From Clostridia bacterium (GTDB taxonomy: Bacteria; Bacillota; Clostridia; Oscillospirales; Butyricicoccaceae): a stretch of DNA of 33,735 nucleotides. The notes under the pieces were generated by a model. It was not told where the DNA came from and ran no database searches. It saw only the letters and a list, made by a program, of their open reading frames with translations. The position numbers and the translations under genes are program-made. The stretch is taken from the NCBI GenBank assembly GCA_017394205.1, contig JAFOPS010000001.1, positions 1-33,735 on the forward strand. Direction: 5' to 3'. Shown here piece by piece: positions 14,899 through 22,022 of the stretch (positions are counted from its first letter, which is position 1; every line of letters starts with the position of its first letter).

Positions 14899-15357
14899 TT
14901 ATTTCAGCAATTCATCGGGATCCACCGAGTGTTCGTCCTTTACGGTGGACAAGATCAGGATCGTGCGGGTGTTCTGCACCCCCGGGAGGGATTTGACGGT
15001 GTTGAGCAGGCGCTCCAGACTGGGCGTGTTGTCGGTGACCACCCGCAGCATGAAATCAAAATCGCCGGTGATGTAGTGACACTCCAGGATCTCCTTGTTC
15101 TCCCGAACCACCGCCTGAAAGCGGTCGATGTACTTGGGATGCTCCAGACTCACCTCGAAAAAGGCGTTCACGTCCTTCCCCGCCTTGGCGCTGTTGAGGA
15201 TGGTGGTATGCCGCTCGATCAGCCCCGAAGCCTCCAGCTTCCGGATTCGCTCGATGACCGCCGACACCGACATGTTCACCTTTTCGCTGATCACGCTGGC
15301 GTTTTCCCGGGCGTTGGTGCGCAGGCATTTGAGAATTTTCACGTCTATTTCATCCAT
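14899..15357 (-). CDS. Lrp/AsnC family transcriptional regulator
   Basis: This 152-residue protein starts MDEIDVKILKCLRTNAREN, the AsnC-type winged helix-turn-helix, with the recognition helix around MSVSAVIERIRKLEASGLI. It continues with the RAM ligand-binding domain, seen in ILECHYITGDFDFMLRVVT and PGVQNTRTILILSTVK. Such proteins form octameric discs and respond to amino acids. The regulated genes cannot be read here: it is a single-gene unit with its own promoter, next to the sigma factor gene. Confidence 0.93.
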   Translation of the reverse strand: MDEIDVKILKCLRTNARENASVISEKVNMSVSAVIERIRKLEASGLIERHTTILNSAKAGKDVNAFFEVSLEHPKYIDRFQAVVRENKEILECHYITGDFDFMLRVVTDNTPSLERLLNTVKSLPGVQNTRTILILSTVKDEHSVDPDELLK

Positions 15358-15387
15358 AAAGGCAACCTCCGTTACAATTTCTTCTTT

Positions 15388-15415
15388 ATTATAGCACCGT
15401 TCCGAAAAAATTCAA
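15388..15415 (-). promoter_or_regulatory. SigA-type promoter of the Lrp/AsnC gene
   Basis: On the minus strand TTGAAT (15410-15415), a 16-bp spacer and a perfect TATAAT (15388-15393) lie about 30 bases before the ATG, which has GGAGG upstream. Confidence 0.75.
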
Positions 15416-15473
15416 CTGATTTGCCGCTTTTTCATGAAAATTTCAATTCATTTCTCAAACTTTTTCTCCATCC

Positions 15474-15509
15474 CGAAAAAAATGACGGCAGGCGTCCGGC
15501 CTGCCGTCA
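15474..15509 (-). terminator. intrinsic terminator of the rpmH-jag operon
   Basis: A perfect 11-bp stem (15483-15493 with 15499-15509) with a five-base loop is followed on the minus strand by a T7 run. It lies shortly after the jag stop. Confidence 0.93.
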
Positions 15510-15525
15510 GATCGGTCTTCTGTTT

Positions 15526-16263
15526 TCAGCGCTCGCTCTGGGGCTTGCTTCCGCCAGAGCGGCGGCCGCCTCTGCGGCGGTGATTGCCCGAACGGGGCTT
15601 CCCGGTGCTCTCGCCCGCAGAGCGCACCTGCTCCATTCCCTCGGGCGCCACGATGACCTTGCGGTTGGGCTCGGTGCCCACGGAATAGGTCGTGACCCCC
15701 GCGGTCTCCTGCAGCGCGGCGTGGATGGTGCGGCGCTCCAGCGGATTCATAGGCTCCAGCGCCACGGGCCGGTGATACTTCAGCGCCTTCTGCGCCGTCT
15801 TCCTGGCCAGAGCGATCAGGCTCTCCTCCCGCTTGGCGCGGTAATGCTCGGTGTCCACCGTCACGCGCCAGCGGTCCTCCTCCTGCCGGTTGGTGACGAT
15901 ATTGGTGAGATACTGGATGGCGTCCAGCGTGTCGCCGTGATGGCCGATGACCTGATTCATGTTGTCGCCCGACAGCTCGATGGCCACGGTGCGCTCCTCG
16001 GCGTTTTCGGTGACGTGGATCTGCGCGGGAGTGCCGAAGCGCTGCAGCAGCCCCTCCAGAAATTCCGCCGCCCGCTGGGCGGGGGCGGGCTCGTCGTTAT
16101 AAGATACCCGCACGACGGCAGGCTGCTTTCCCAGGCCCAAAAAGCCCGATTTGGCCTCCTGCAAAACCTCGACGGACACGTCGTCGCGGCTGAGGCCCAG
16201 CTCCCGCAGAGCGTTTTCGATGGCGGCTTCCCGGGTCTCGCCCTTTGCTTCAAGATATTTCAT
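15526..16263 (-). CDS. jag: RNA-binding protein Jag/KhpB
   Basis: This 245-residue protein shows the full Jag layout: the Jag_N domain (MKYLEAKGETREAAIENAL, then KSGFLGLGKQPAVVRV), a KH domain with the GxxG loop I-G-H-H-G-D-T-L near residue 110, and an R3H domain with NPLERRTIHAAL. The C-terminus is an Arg/Gly/Ser-rich tail (HRRRGGRRSGG), likely disordered and RNA-binding. KhpB pairs with KhpA as an RNA chaperone affecting cell division and elongation in Firmicutes. It follows yidC after 15 bases, the usual order. Confidence 0.95.
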   Translation of the reverse strand: MKYLEAKGETREAAIENALRELGLSRDDVSVEVLQEAKSGFLGLGKQPAVVRVSYNDEPAPAQRAAEFLEGLLQRFGTPAQIHVTENAEERTVAIELSGDNMNQVIGHHGDTLDAIQYLTNIVTNRQEEDRWRVTVDTEHYRAKREESLIALARKTAQKALKYHRPVALEPMNPLERRTIHAALQETAGVTTYSVGTEPNRKVIVAPEGMEQVRSAGESTGKPRSGNHRRRGGRRSGGSKPQSER

Positions 16264-16278
16264 AATGCTCCGCCTTCT

Positions 16279-17121
16279 TTAATTCAGATTGTTTTCCTTT
16301 TCCGCCTGCTTTTTGGCCCATTTGTTCAAAAGCAGCTCCTGCACGGCGGAAAGAATGTTGTTGGAGATCCAGTAGATTCCCAGCGCGTTGGGCAGCATGA
16401 AGGAAAACCACAGCGACATCAGCGGCATCACCAGCAGCATGGTCTTGCCGGTGCTCTGCGCCTGCTCGCCGCCCAGCTGATTCTGGTTGAGCTTCTGCTG
16501 CATAAGCGAGAAGAGCAGCGCGGTCAGACCGCTGAGCAGCGGGATGATCCACAGGATCGAGGGCTGACGGAAATTGGCCGTCTGGGTCAGGTCGATGGGT
16601 CCGAGATGGAAATCCACCTTCATCAGGCGGCTGGAAATGTCGGCCACCTTGTCGAAATTGTCGTGGATCAGACCGGCCAGGCCGATCTGCGAGGTATAGC
16701 CGGTCATTTCATAGCCCAGGCGCGTGGCGATCTCGGAGATCTGGGCAGCGGTGAGCTGCATGAAATAGGTCAGCGGCTGGATGACCACGCCGTACAGGCC
16801 GATCATGATGGGAAGGATGATGAGCTGGGTGCCGCAGCCGGACATGGGCGAAACGCCCTCTTTTTCATAGAGCTTCTGGAGCTCCTCGTTCATCCGGCGC
16901 TGATCCCGGCCATAGGTCTTCTGGATCTGCTGGATCTTGGGATTGAGGCGCTGCACCGCCATCATGGCGCGCTTGCTCTTCATGTTCAGAGGCATCATCA
17001 GCACCTTGACCAGAAGCGCAAACAGGAAGATCGCCAGCGCATAGTCGCCCACGAACTGATAGATGTAGCGCATCACATAGCCGAAGGGCGTGGAAAAGAT
17101 TTTGTAGAGAAACTGATACAT
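16279..17121 (-). CDS. yidC: membrane protein insertase YidC/SpoIIIJ
   Basis: This 280-residue protein has the YidC core: a first helix (YALAIFLFALLVKVLMMPLN), a cytoplasmic coiled hairpin (KIQQIQKTYGRDQRRMNEEL) and SPMSGCGTQLIILPIMIGLY, with three more helices after it. It inserts membrane proteins alone or with SecYEG. The conserved positive charge in the hydrophilic groove is Lys39 here, where E. coli and B. subtilis have Arg. No lipoprotein signal is seen; the chain starts directly at the membrane part. A C-terminal Lys-rich tail is present. Its ATG shares one base with the yidD stop. Confidence 0.95.
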   Translation of the reverse strand: MYQFLYKIFSTPFGYVMRYIYQFVGDYALAIFLFALLVKVLMMPLNMKSKRAMMAVQRLNPKIQQIQKTYGRDQRRMNEELQKLYEKEGVSPMSGCGTQLIILPIMIGLYGVVIQPLTYFMQLTAAQISEIATRLGYEMTGYTSQIGLAGLIHDNFDKVADISSRLMKVDFHLGPIDLTQTANFRQPSILWIIPLLSGLTALLFSLMQQKLNQNQLGGEQAQSTGKTMLLVMPLMSLWFSFMLPNALGIYWISNNILSAVQELLLNKWAKKQAEKENNLN

Positions 17122-17369
17122 TAGCGGTTCTCCTTTTTTCGAAAAAGATGGATCTCCTCCGGAACGGGATCATAGCCCCCCTTGCACAGGGGGTTGCATC
17201 GCAGGATCCGCCAGAGTGCCAGCGCACCGCCGCAAAGGGCGCCATGGCGCTGGATGGCCTCCGCTGCGTATTCCGAGCAGGTGGGCCGGAACCGGCAGGT
17301 GGGCCCGCCCTTGTAGGGCGAAATGTTCTTCCGGTAAAACCGGATCAGCCACAGCAAAAGCTTACGCAT
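17121..17369 (-). CDS. yidD: membrane protein insertion efficiency factor YidD
   Basis: This 82-residue protein has the YidD signature: [20 protein letters not shown], with P-T-C-S-x-Y, then A-L-C-G-G, and [13 protein letters not shown]. It starts with a basic amphipathic helix for membrane association. It assists YidC-dependent insertion. It overlaps rnpA by eight bases and yidC by one. Confidence 0.96.
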   Translation of the reverse strand: MRKLLLWLIRFYRKNISPYKGGPTCRFRPTCSEYAAEAIQRHGALCGGALALWRILRCNPLCKGGYDPVPEEIHLFRKKENR

Positions 17370-17712
17370 CCTTCCCCTCCCGCAGGCTGAGCTGCCAGCA
17401 CAGGCGGAGAAGATCGCGCTCGAGCTGATCGAAGGGCGCCGTCAGCGCCGCCCGCCGCCCCACGATGACGATGTCAAATCCGCTCTTCAGGCGGGTCTCG
17501 TTGAGGCGATAGGCTTCCTTCAGCCGCCGGCGGATGCGATTGCGCTCCGCCGCGCAGCCCAGCTTCACGGAAACGGTGATCCCCAGTTGGTTCACCGCGC
17601 CGTCCCGGTGCTTCCTTGCGTAAAGCACCATGGTCCTGCACGCCGCGGACTTTCCCCGGGCATACAGCGCGCGAAAGACGTGATTTTCCTTGATGGAACG
17701 GGTATTTTTCAT
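17362..17712 (-). CDS. rnpA: ribonuclease P protein component
   Basis: This 116-residue protein carries the RNase P protein signature [13 protein letters not shown] near residues 57-69, with the N-terminal [13 protein letters not shown] and G-I-T-V-S-V-K-L-G strand. It binds the RNA subunit and the 5' leader of precursor tRNA. It is 64 bases after rpmH, with a hairpin in between, and overlaps yidD. Confidence 0.96.
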   Translation of the reverse strand: MKNTRSIKENHVFRALYARGKSAACRTMVLYARKHRDGAVNQLGITVSVKLGCAAERNRIRRRLKEAYRLNETRLKSGFDIVIVGRRAALTAPFDQLERDLLRLCWQLSLREGKDA

Positions 17713-17743
17713 CGGTCAACTCCCCGAAGCTCTGCTAAAATAT

Positions 17744-17766
17744 AAGACCGCAACTCCTGCGGTCTT
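17744..17766 (-). terminator. rpmH-rnpA intergenic hairpin (attenuator or processing site)
   Basis: A perfect 8-bp stem AAGACCGC / GCGGTCTT with a seven-base loop is followed on the minus strand by ATATTTTAG. The T run is short, so it probably terminates only part of the rpmH transcripts and lets rnpA be made at a lower level. Confidence 0.6.
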
Positions 17767-17776
17767 AATTCGAGCA

Positions 17777-17911
17777 TTAAGCAGACAGACGGGCTCTGCC
17801 CTTGGCACGGCGGCGAGCCAGGACCTTGCGGCCGTTGCGGGTCTTCATGCGCTTCATGAAGCCGTGCTCCTTCTGACGCTGACGCTTTTTGGGCTGGTAC
17901 GTACGAAGCAT
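17777..17911 (-). CDS. rpmH: 50S ribosomal protein L34
   Basis: This 44-residue protein begins [20 protein letters not shown] and ends with [17 protein letters not shown], a full-length L34. GGAGG lies ahead of the ATG, and a strong promoter and structured leader lie upstream. It starts the rpmH-rnpA-yidD-yidC-jag operon. Confidence 0.98.
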   Translation of the reverse strand: MLRTYQPKKRQRQKEHGFMKRMKTRNGRKVLARRRAKGRARLSA

Positions 17912-17943
17912 GATCCACACCTCCTGATCTAAGCTGTTATTGA

Positions 17944-17983
17944 CACCGGCACGGGCTCGAAATCGGTCAAGCGCATGCCGGTG
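17944..17983 (-). promoter_or_regulatory. stem-loop in the rpmH leader
   Basis: CACCGGCA and TGCCGGTG form a perfect 8-bp stem (17944-17951 with 17976-17983) with a loop of about 24 bases, within the approximately 83-base untranslated leader of rpmH. Function is unknown. Confidence 0.5.
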
Positions 17984-18000
17984 ACGATAACGCACCATGT

Positions 18001-18030
18001 ATTATAATGGATTTTTCCCTCCCGTGTCAA
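18001..18030 (-). promoter_or_regulatory. near-consensus SigA promoter of rpmH
   Basis: On the minus strand TTGACA (18025-18030), an 18-bp spacer and TATAAT (18001-18006): both hexamers are perfect, as expected for a ribosomal protein operon. Confidence 0.92.
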
Positions 18031-18071
18031 CTGTTTTTCAAAGTTTTCCGTTTTTTCTTCCTTTATTTCCG

Positions 18072-18100
18072 TTGAAGCGGCAAAAAAGTTATGATACAAT
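18072..18100 (+). promoter_or_regulatory. SigA-type promoter of the SLOG/cls unit
   Basis: TTGAAG (18072-18077), a 17-bp spacer and TACAAT (18095-18100) lie about 60 bases before the start at 18164. Confidence 0.7.
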
Positions 18101-18163
18101 AACCATATTCAGACAATCCGGTCCCGCCTTCCCCGCCGGGCCGCCGTCCGCAAAGGAGCGTTT

Positions 18164-18655
18164 ATGGGAAAGATCTGCATCTTCACAGGCCATCGCGCCC
18201 TCCCCGGCTCCGCCGCCCCGCTGGAGCAGGCGCTGGACCTGCGGCTGGAGGCGCTGGCCGAAGCGGGCTATACCGACTTTCTCAGCGGCGGCGCCGTGGG
18301 CTTTGATCTGCTGGCCGCCGAGGCCGTCCTGCGGGCAAAGGAGCGGTTCCCCGCGCTCCGACTCATCATGATCCTCCCCTACGAGGGGCAGGACCGCTTT
18401 TACTCCGCCTCCGACCGGCGGCGCTATCAGACCCTGCTGGAGCGGGCCGACCTGGTGCGCTACACCGCCCGGGATTATTACAAGGGCTGTCTGCTGGCCC
18501 GGGACCGGGTGCTGGCCGAGGCAGCCGACGGCTGTATCTGTTATCTCACCCGCTCCACCGGCGGCACGGCCTACACCGTCCGTCAGGCCCTTTTGCGGGA
18601 CGTCCCCGTCTGGAATCTGGCCGACGGGCTTTCCGCCGTTGAATCCCCCCTTTGA
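18164..18655 (+). CDS. SLOG-fold protein, DUF1273/YpsA-like
   Basis: This 163-residue protein begins MGKICIFTGHRALPG and has LSGGAVGFDLLAAEAVLRAK, the two signatures of the YpsA/DUF1273 group of the SLOG superfamily, which have a Rossmann-like pocket for nucleotides or ADP-ribose-like ligands. The late S-T-G-G-T-A-Y-T-V-R-Q-A segment is the third conserved piece. B. subtilis YpsA affects cell division and stress responses; the biochemical role is unsettled. AAGGAG lies five bases before the ATG. It stands 12 bases upstream of cls and is likely co-transcribed. Confidence 0.85.
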   Translation: MGKICIFTGHRALPGSAAPLEQALDLRLEALAEAGYTDFLSGGAVGFDLLAAEAVLRAKERFPALRLIMILPYEGQDRFYSASDRRRYQTLLERADLVRYTARDYYKGCLLARDRVLAEAADGCICYLTRSTGGTAYTVRQALLRDVPVWNLADGLSAVESPL

Positions 18656-18667
18656 GAAAGGAGCCCT

Positions 18668-20245
18668 ATGTCCTCCGAATCTGTCTCCGAAAAAAACACC
18701 CGTCTGATCACCCGCGGCAAGCGGGGCCTTCTTCGCGTGGTTTTCAGCCGCACGGGCGTGGTGGCGCTGCTCATTTTGCTGCAGATCGGCGTCGTCGTGG
18801 CCATTCTGCGATATTTCGGCAGCTATTGGCCCCATTATTACGCTGTGCTTTCGGCGCTCAGTCTGCTGATGGGCGTCTATCTCATCAACACCGATTCGCC
18901 TTCCTTTTACAAGACCTCCTGGCTGCTCTTTCTGGCGCTGGCGCCGGTGGCGGCCGTCCCGCTGTATTTTTATATCAAACTTGACGTGGGCCATCGGCGG
19001 CTGGCCTCCCGTCTGCGCAAGATCACCCAGGCCTCGTCCCACGCCATCCCGCTGACGGCGGCCGGTCGGCGGCTGAAGGAGGAAAGCCCCGCCGACGCCA
19101 CGCTGGCCCGCTATCTCCGCGACGCGGGAGGCTTTCCGGTCTATGACCGGACGGCGGTGGATTATTATCCCTCGGGCGAAGACTTTTTCCCCGCCTTTCT
19201 CGAGGCGCTGGAAAGCGCCCAGCGCTTTATCTTCCTGGAATACTTCATCATCGACCAGGGAGAGATGTGGGACAAGGTGCTGGAGATCCTTACCCGCAAG
19301 GCCGACAGGGGCGTGGACGTGCGTCTGATCTACGACGGCACCTGCGAATTTTTCCGCCTTCCCCGCAGCTACGCGGGCTCGCTCCGCGCCCGCAACATCC
19401 AGTGCCACGTGTTCGCCCCGGTGCACCCCTTTGTTTCCACACATTATAATTATCGGGACCACCGGAAGATCGCCGTGATCGACGGCAGGGTCGCCTTTAC
19501 CGGCGGGCTCAATCTGGCCGATGAATACATCAACCGCATCACCCTCTTCGGCCATTGGAAGGACACCGCTGTCCGCCTGCGGGGCGAGGCGGTGAAGACC
19601 TTTACCCTGCTGTTTCTCCAGCTCTGGCAGATGGACGAAAAAGAGCTGCAGTTCGAGCCCTATCTCTCCGCCCCGACGGAGGACCATCCCGAAGAACAGG
19701 GCTTCGTCATCCCCTACGGCGACCATCCGCTGGACGATCAGCCGGTAGGGCAGTCGGTCTATCTGCACATCCTCAATCAGGCCACCCGCTACGTCCACAT
19801 CATGACGCCTTATCTCATTTTGGACAGCGAGCTGGAATCGGCCCTCAAGTTTGCCGCCCGCCGGGGGGTGGAGGTATCCGTCATGCTGCCCCACATCCCC
19901 GACAAAAAGCTGGCCTTTGCCCTGGCAAAGAGCCATTACCCGTCCCTGATCGCCGCCGGGGTCAAGGTCTATGAATACACGCCCGGCTTCGTCCACGCCA
20001 AATCCTTCGTCAGCGACGACGTCCGGGCCGTGGTGGGCACCATCAATCTGGACTACCGCAGCCTGTTCCACCACTTTGAATGCGCCGCCTATTTCTACAA
20101 GACCGCCTGCGTGGCCGCCGTGGAGGAGGATTATCAGAAAACGCTGAAGCAGTGCCGCCTCGTCACCCGCAAGGAGGCCTCCCATCCCGGCTTTTTCTAC
20201 AAGCTCATGGGCATTCTGATGAAGGCCTTCGCCCCGCTGATGTGA
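18668..20245 (+). CDS. cls: cardiolipin synthase (phospholipase D family)
   Basis: This 525-residue protein has N-terminal membrane helices around residues 30-50, 56-73 and 84-104, then two phospholipase D motifs: HRKIAVID (His265, Lys267, Asp272) followed by GRVAFTGGLN, and HAKSFVSD (His443, Lys445, Asp450) followed by GTINLDYRS. It condenses two phosphatidylglycerol molecules to cardiolipin and glycerol at the membrane. Length and layout are typical of clostridial Cls, which carry extra residues between the membrane part and the first motif. AAGGAG precedes the ATG. Confidence 0.94.
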   Translation: MSSESVSEKNTRLITRGKRGLLRVVFSRTGVVALLILLQIGVVVAILRYFGSYWPHYYAVLSALSLLMGVYLINTDSPSFYKTSWLLFLALAPVAAVPLYFYIKLDVGHRRLASRLRKITQASSHAIPLTAAGRRLKEESPADATLARYLRDAGGFPVYDRTAVDYYPSGEDFFPAFLEALESAQRFIFLEYFIIDQGEMWDKVLEILTRKADRGVDVRLIYDGTCEFFRLPRSYAGSLRARNIQCHVFAPVHPFVSTHYNYRDHRKIAVIDGRVAFTGGLNLADEYINRITLFGHWKDTAVRLRGEAVKTFTLLFLQLWQMDEKELQFEPYLSAPTEDHPEEQGFVIPYGDHPLDDQPVGQSVYLHILNQATRYVHIMTPYLILDSELESALKFAARRGVEVSVMLPHIPDKKLAFALAKSHYPSLIAAGVKVYEYTPGFVHAKSFVSDDVRAVVGTINLDYRSLFHHFECAAYFYKTACVAAVEEDYQKTLKQCRLVTRKEASHPGFFYKLMGILMKAFAPLM

Positions 20246-20261
20246 TCTCCCAGGCAAACGC

Positions 20262-20295
20262 AACGCCCCCGCGCAGCGTGCTGCGCGGGGGCGTT
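20262..20295. terminator. strong hairpin between convergent cls and M20 peptidase genes
   Basis: A perfect 15-bp GC-rich stem (20262-20276 with 20281-20295) with a CGTG loop. The flanking T tracts are weak (GTTTGATT on plus, GTTGCGTTTG on minus), but position and strength fit a shared terminator. Confidence 0.75.
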
Positions 20296-20310
20296 TGATT
20301 GCAGACCATC

Positions 20311-21456
20311 TCATTTTTTCAAATAATTCCCGAAAAACTCCAGAAACAGGCGGCATCCGTCGGCCAGACTGGCGGGATCCAGCCATTCCTCCCGGGTATG
20401 GCACCCGCCGCCCACGCACACGCCCAGACAGACGGCGGGGATCCCCGCCGCAAGGGGGATGTTGCAGTCGGTAGAACCGGAGGTGAAGACGGGCTCCCGC
20501 CCCGTCGCCGCCCGAACAGCCGCGGCGGCGCGCCCGATCAGATCGCCCATCGCTCCCTGATCCACCTGTCCGGCGCAGGGACGCTCGCCGATCCGCTCTG
20601 CCGAAAGCGTTCCTTCCTTCGGCGCGCATTTGGCCAGAACGTCCCGAAAGATCCCCTCCATTTTCGCCAGGCAGCGAGGATCGTCGGAGCGGTATTCGTA
20701 CAGCAGCTCGGCGCTCTGGGCGATGGTGTTCACCGAGGTGCCTCCGCTGATCACGCCTACGTTATAAGTAGTGCGGCTGCCGCCCTCCGCGGGGGGCTCC
20801 ACCCGGTAAAGCTCGTGCACCAGCTCAGACAGGATCGCGATGGCGTTGGGCTTGCCGAAATCCCGGAAGGAATGTCCGCCCCCGGTGGTTGCCCGGACGC
20901 GATAGCGGTGCGAGCCCACGGCCCGGGTGACGACGGCGGTGAGATTCGCGCCGTCCAGCGTCACCAGCTCCTTCATGCGGGAGCCGTATTTTGCCGTGAC
21001 GGCACGGCTGCCCTTCAGATTGCCCAACCCCTCTTCGCAGGAATCGGCGACGAAGAGCACGCCGATATCTGTGGTCGGCGCCTTTTGCAGGATATAGCGG
21101 GCGCAGATCATCATCACCGCCAGGTTGGCCGTATCGTCGGTCACTCCGGGACAGAACATCCTGCCGCCCTCCTCGCGGAAGGGCATGGGCTCGGTGTCGG
21201 GAAAAACAGTGTCCGTATGAGCCATGACGACCGCAAGCTCGTTGTCCTCCGTTACCCGATAGGGGCAGATGACGTTTTGCGCGTCGTCCACCGTCACGTT
21301 TTTCCCGCCGTTTTTCTCAAACCACTGCCTGCAGAAGGCCGCCCGCGCTCCCTCGTGATGAGAGGGCGCCGGGATGGCGCACAGCTCCCGGATGAGCTGC
21401 TTCAGCTCTTCCTGCGAATCCAGAATATACTGCTCCGCCTCGCGGCTCAGTTTCAT
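20311..21456 (-). CDS. M20 family metallopeptidase (PepT/YgeY-like)
   Basis: This 381-residue protein has the dinuclear zinc peptidase motifs: MAHTDTVFP (His80, Asp82), GVTDDTAN (bridging Asp107/108), ADSCEEGLGNLKG (Glu141/142), TLDGAN (Asp168) and GGGCHTREEW near residue 353 with the last histidine. A smaller dimerisation domain lies between about 185 and 300. The family cleaves small peptides or acyl-amino acids; the substrate is not clear. GGAG-type bases lie before the ATG at 21456. No partner gene is adjacent. Confidence 0.9.
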   Translation of the reverse strand: MKLSREAEQYILDSQEELKQLIRELCAIPAPSHHEGARAAFCRQWFEKNGGKNVTVDDAQNVICPYRVTEDNELAVVMAHTDTVFPDTEPMPFREEGGRMFCPGVTDDTANLAVMMICARYILQKAPTTDIGVLFVADSCEEGLGNLKGSRAVTAKYGSRMKELVTLDGANLTAVVTRAVGSHRYRVRATTGGGHSFRDFGKPNAIAILSELVHELYRVEPPAEGGSRTTYNVGVISGGTSVNTIAQSAELLYEYRSDDPRCLAKMEGIFRDVLAKCAPKEGTLSAERIGERPCAGQVDQGAMGDLIGRAAAAVRAATGREPVFTSGSTDCNIPLAAGIPAVCLGVCVGGGCHTREEWLDPASLADGCRLFLEFFGNYLKK

Positions 21457-21534
21457 GGATGACTCCTCCCCACCCGTCGTCCTATTGCAGCGACGGGCAG
21501 CTGTCCCGCCGCTTCTCTCTGCCCGGATGCGTTC

Positions 21535-21903
21535 TTAATCGGGCTCTTCAAATTCAATCATACTTTTCAACCTGGCGGGAAGCTCCTCCGTACCGCCAAG
21601 CTTATAATCCCCGTAAGGCGTGTGCAGCACATCCGCTCCGGGTATTTTAAAGAGGAAAAACGCTACCCGGCTGGGTCTGACCGGCTCCTCCGGTTCGTCA
21701 AACGCGGGGCACAGCGGTTTCGTTCCTTCTTCATTGAGATACTGCTCCATCCAAGGGACTTGATAGTTTTCCCTGTCCACGCCTTCTTGCGGAGTATAGA
21801 ACTCCATCCAGTCGATCTCGGAGGACAATTCGTCAATCAGCATTTCCACCAGATACCATGATTCATTGTAATCGTAACAGTTATAATGTGAAACGATCTG
21901 CAT
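21535..21903 (-). CDS. uncharacterised acidic protein, 122 residues
   Basis: I do not recognise a family. The ATG at 21903 has AGGGAG about ten bases upstream; a TTG seven codons earlier is less likely because it lies upstream of that site. The chain is acidic, with many aromatic residues (VSHYNCYDYNESWYL near the start, W-M-E-F-Y), a helix rich in leucine and glutamate (EMLIDELSSEIDW), and an acidic end (IEFEEPD). It has no signal peptide or membrane segment. It is visibly less GC-rich than the neighbours, which may mean recent acquisition. It stands alone. Confidence 0.65.
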   Translation of the reverse strand: MQIVSHYNCYDYNESWYLVEMLIDELSSEIDWMEFYTPQEGVDRENYQVPWMEQYLNEEGTKPLCPAFDEPEEPVRPSRVAFFLFKIPGADVLHTPYGDYKLGGTEELPARLKSMIEFEEPD

Positions 21904-22022
21904 TTTGCTCTCTCCCTTCGTCAAATGCCGCCGAGCAGCCTTGCGGCATGCGAAGCGGCGCTTAACCGAATTTCATCCGCGATTAACAGCCTTGATCATA
22001 AGATACGGGAATCCCCCGTTTC

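Noticed and set aside
14929..17124. 731-codon plus-strand frame
   Set aside because: Antisense to Lrp/AsnC, jag and yidC, which are certain genes; shadow of a GC-rich strand.
18001..18163. Replication origin beside rpmH
   Set aside because: The site is expected from Firmicutes gene order, but there is no dnaA gene and no DnaA box in the gap.
18089..20629. 846-codon open frame on the minus strand
   Set aside because: Antisense to the SLOG gene and cls, no ribosome site, and composition typical of a shadow frame.
21997..22022. Terminator after rarA
   Set aside because: A hairpin with a mismatch is present, but the T run on the minus strand is missing.
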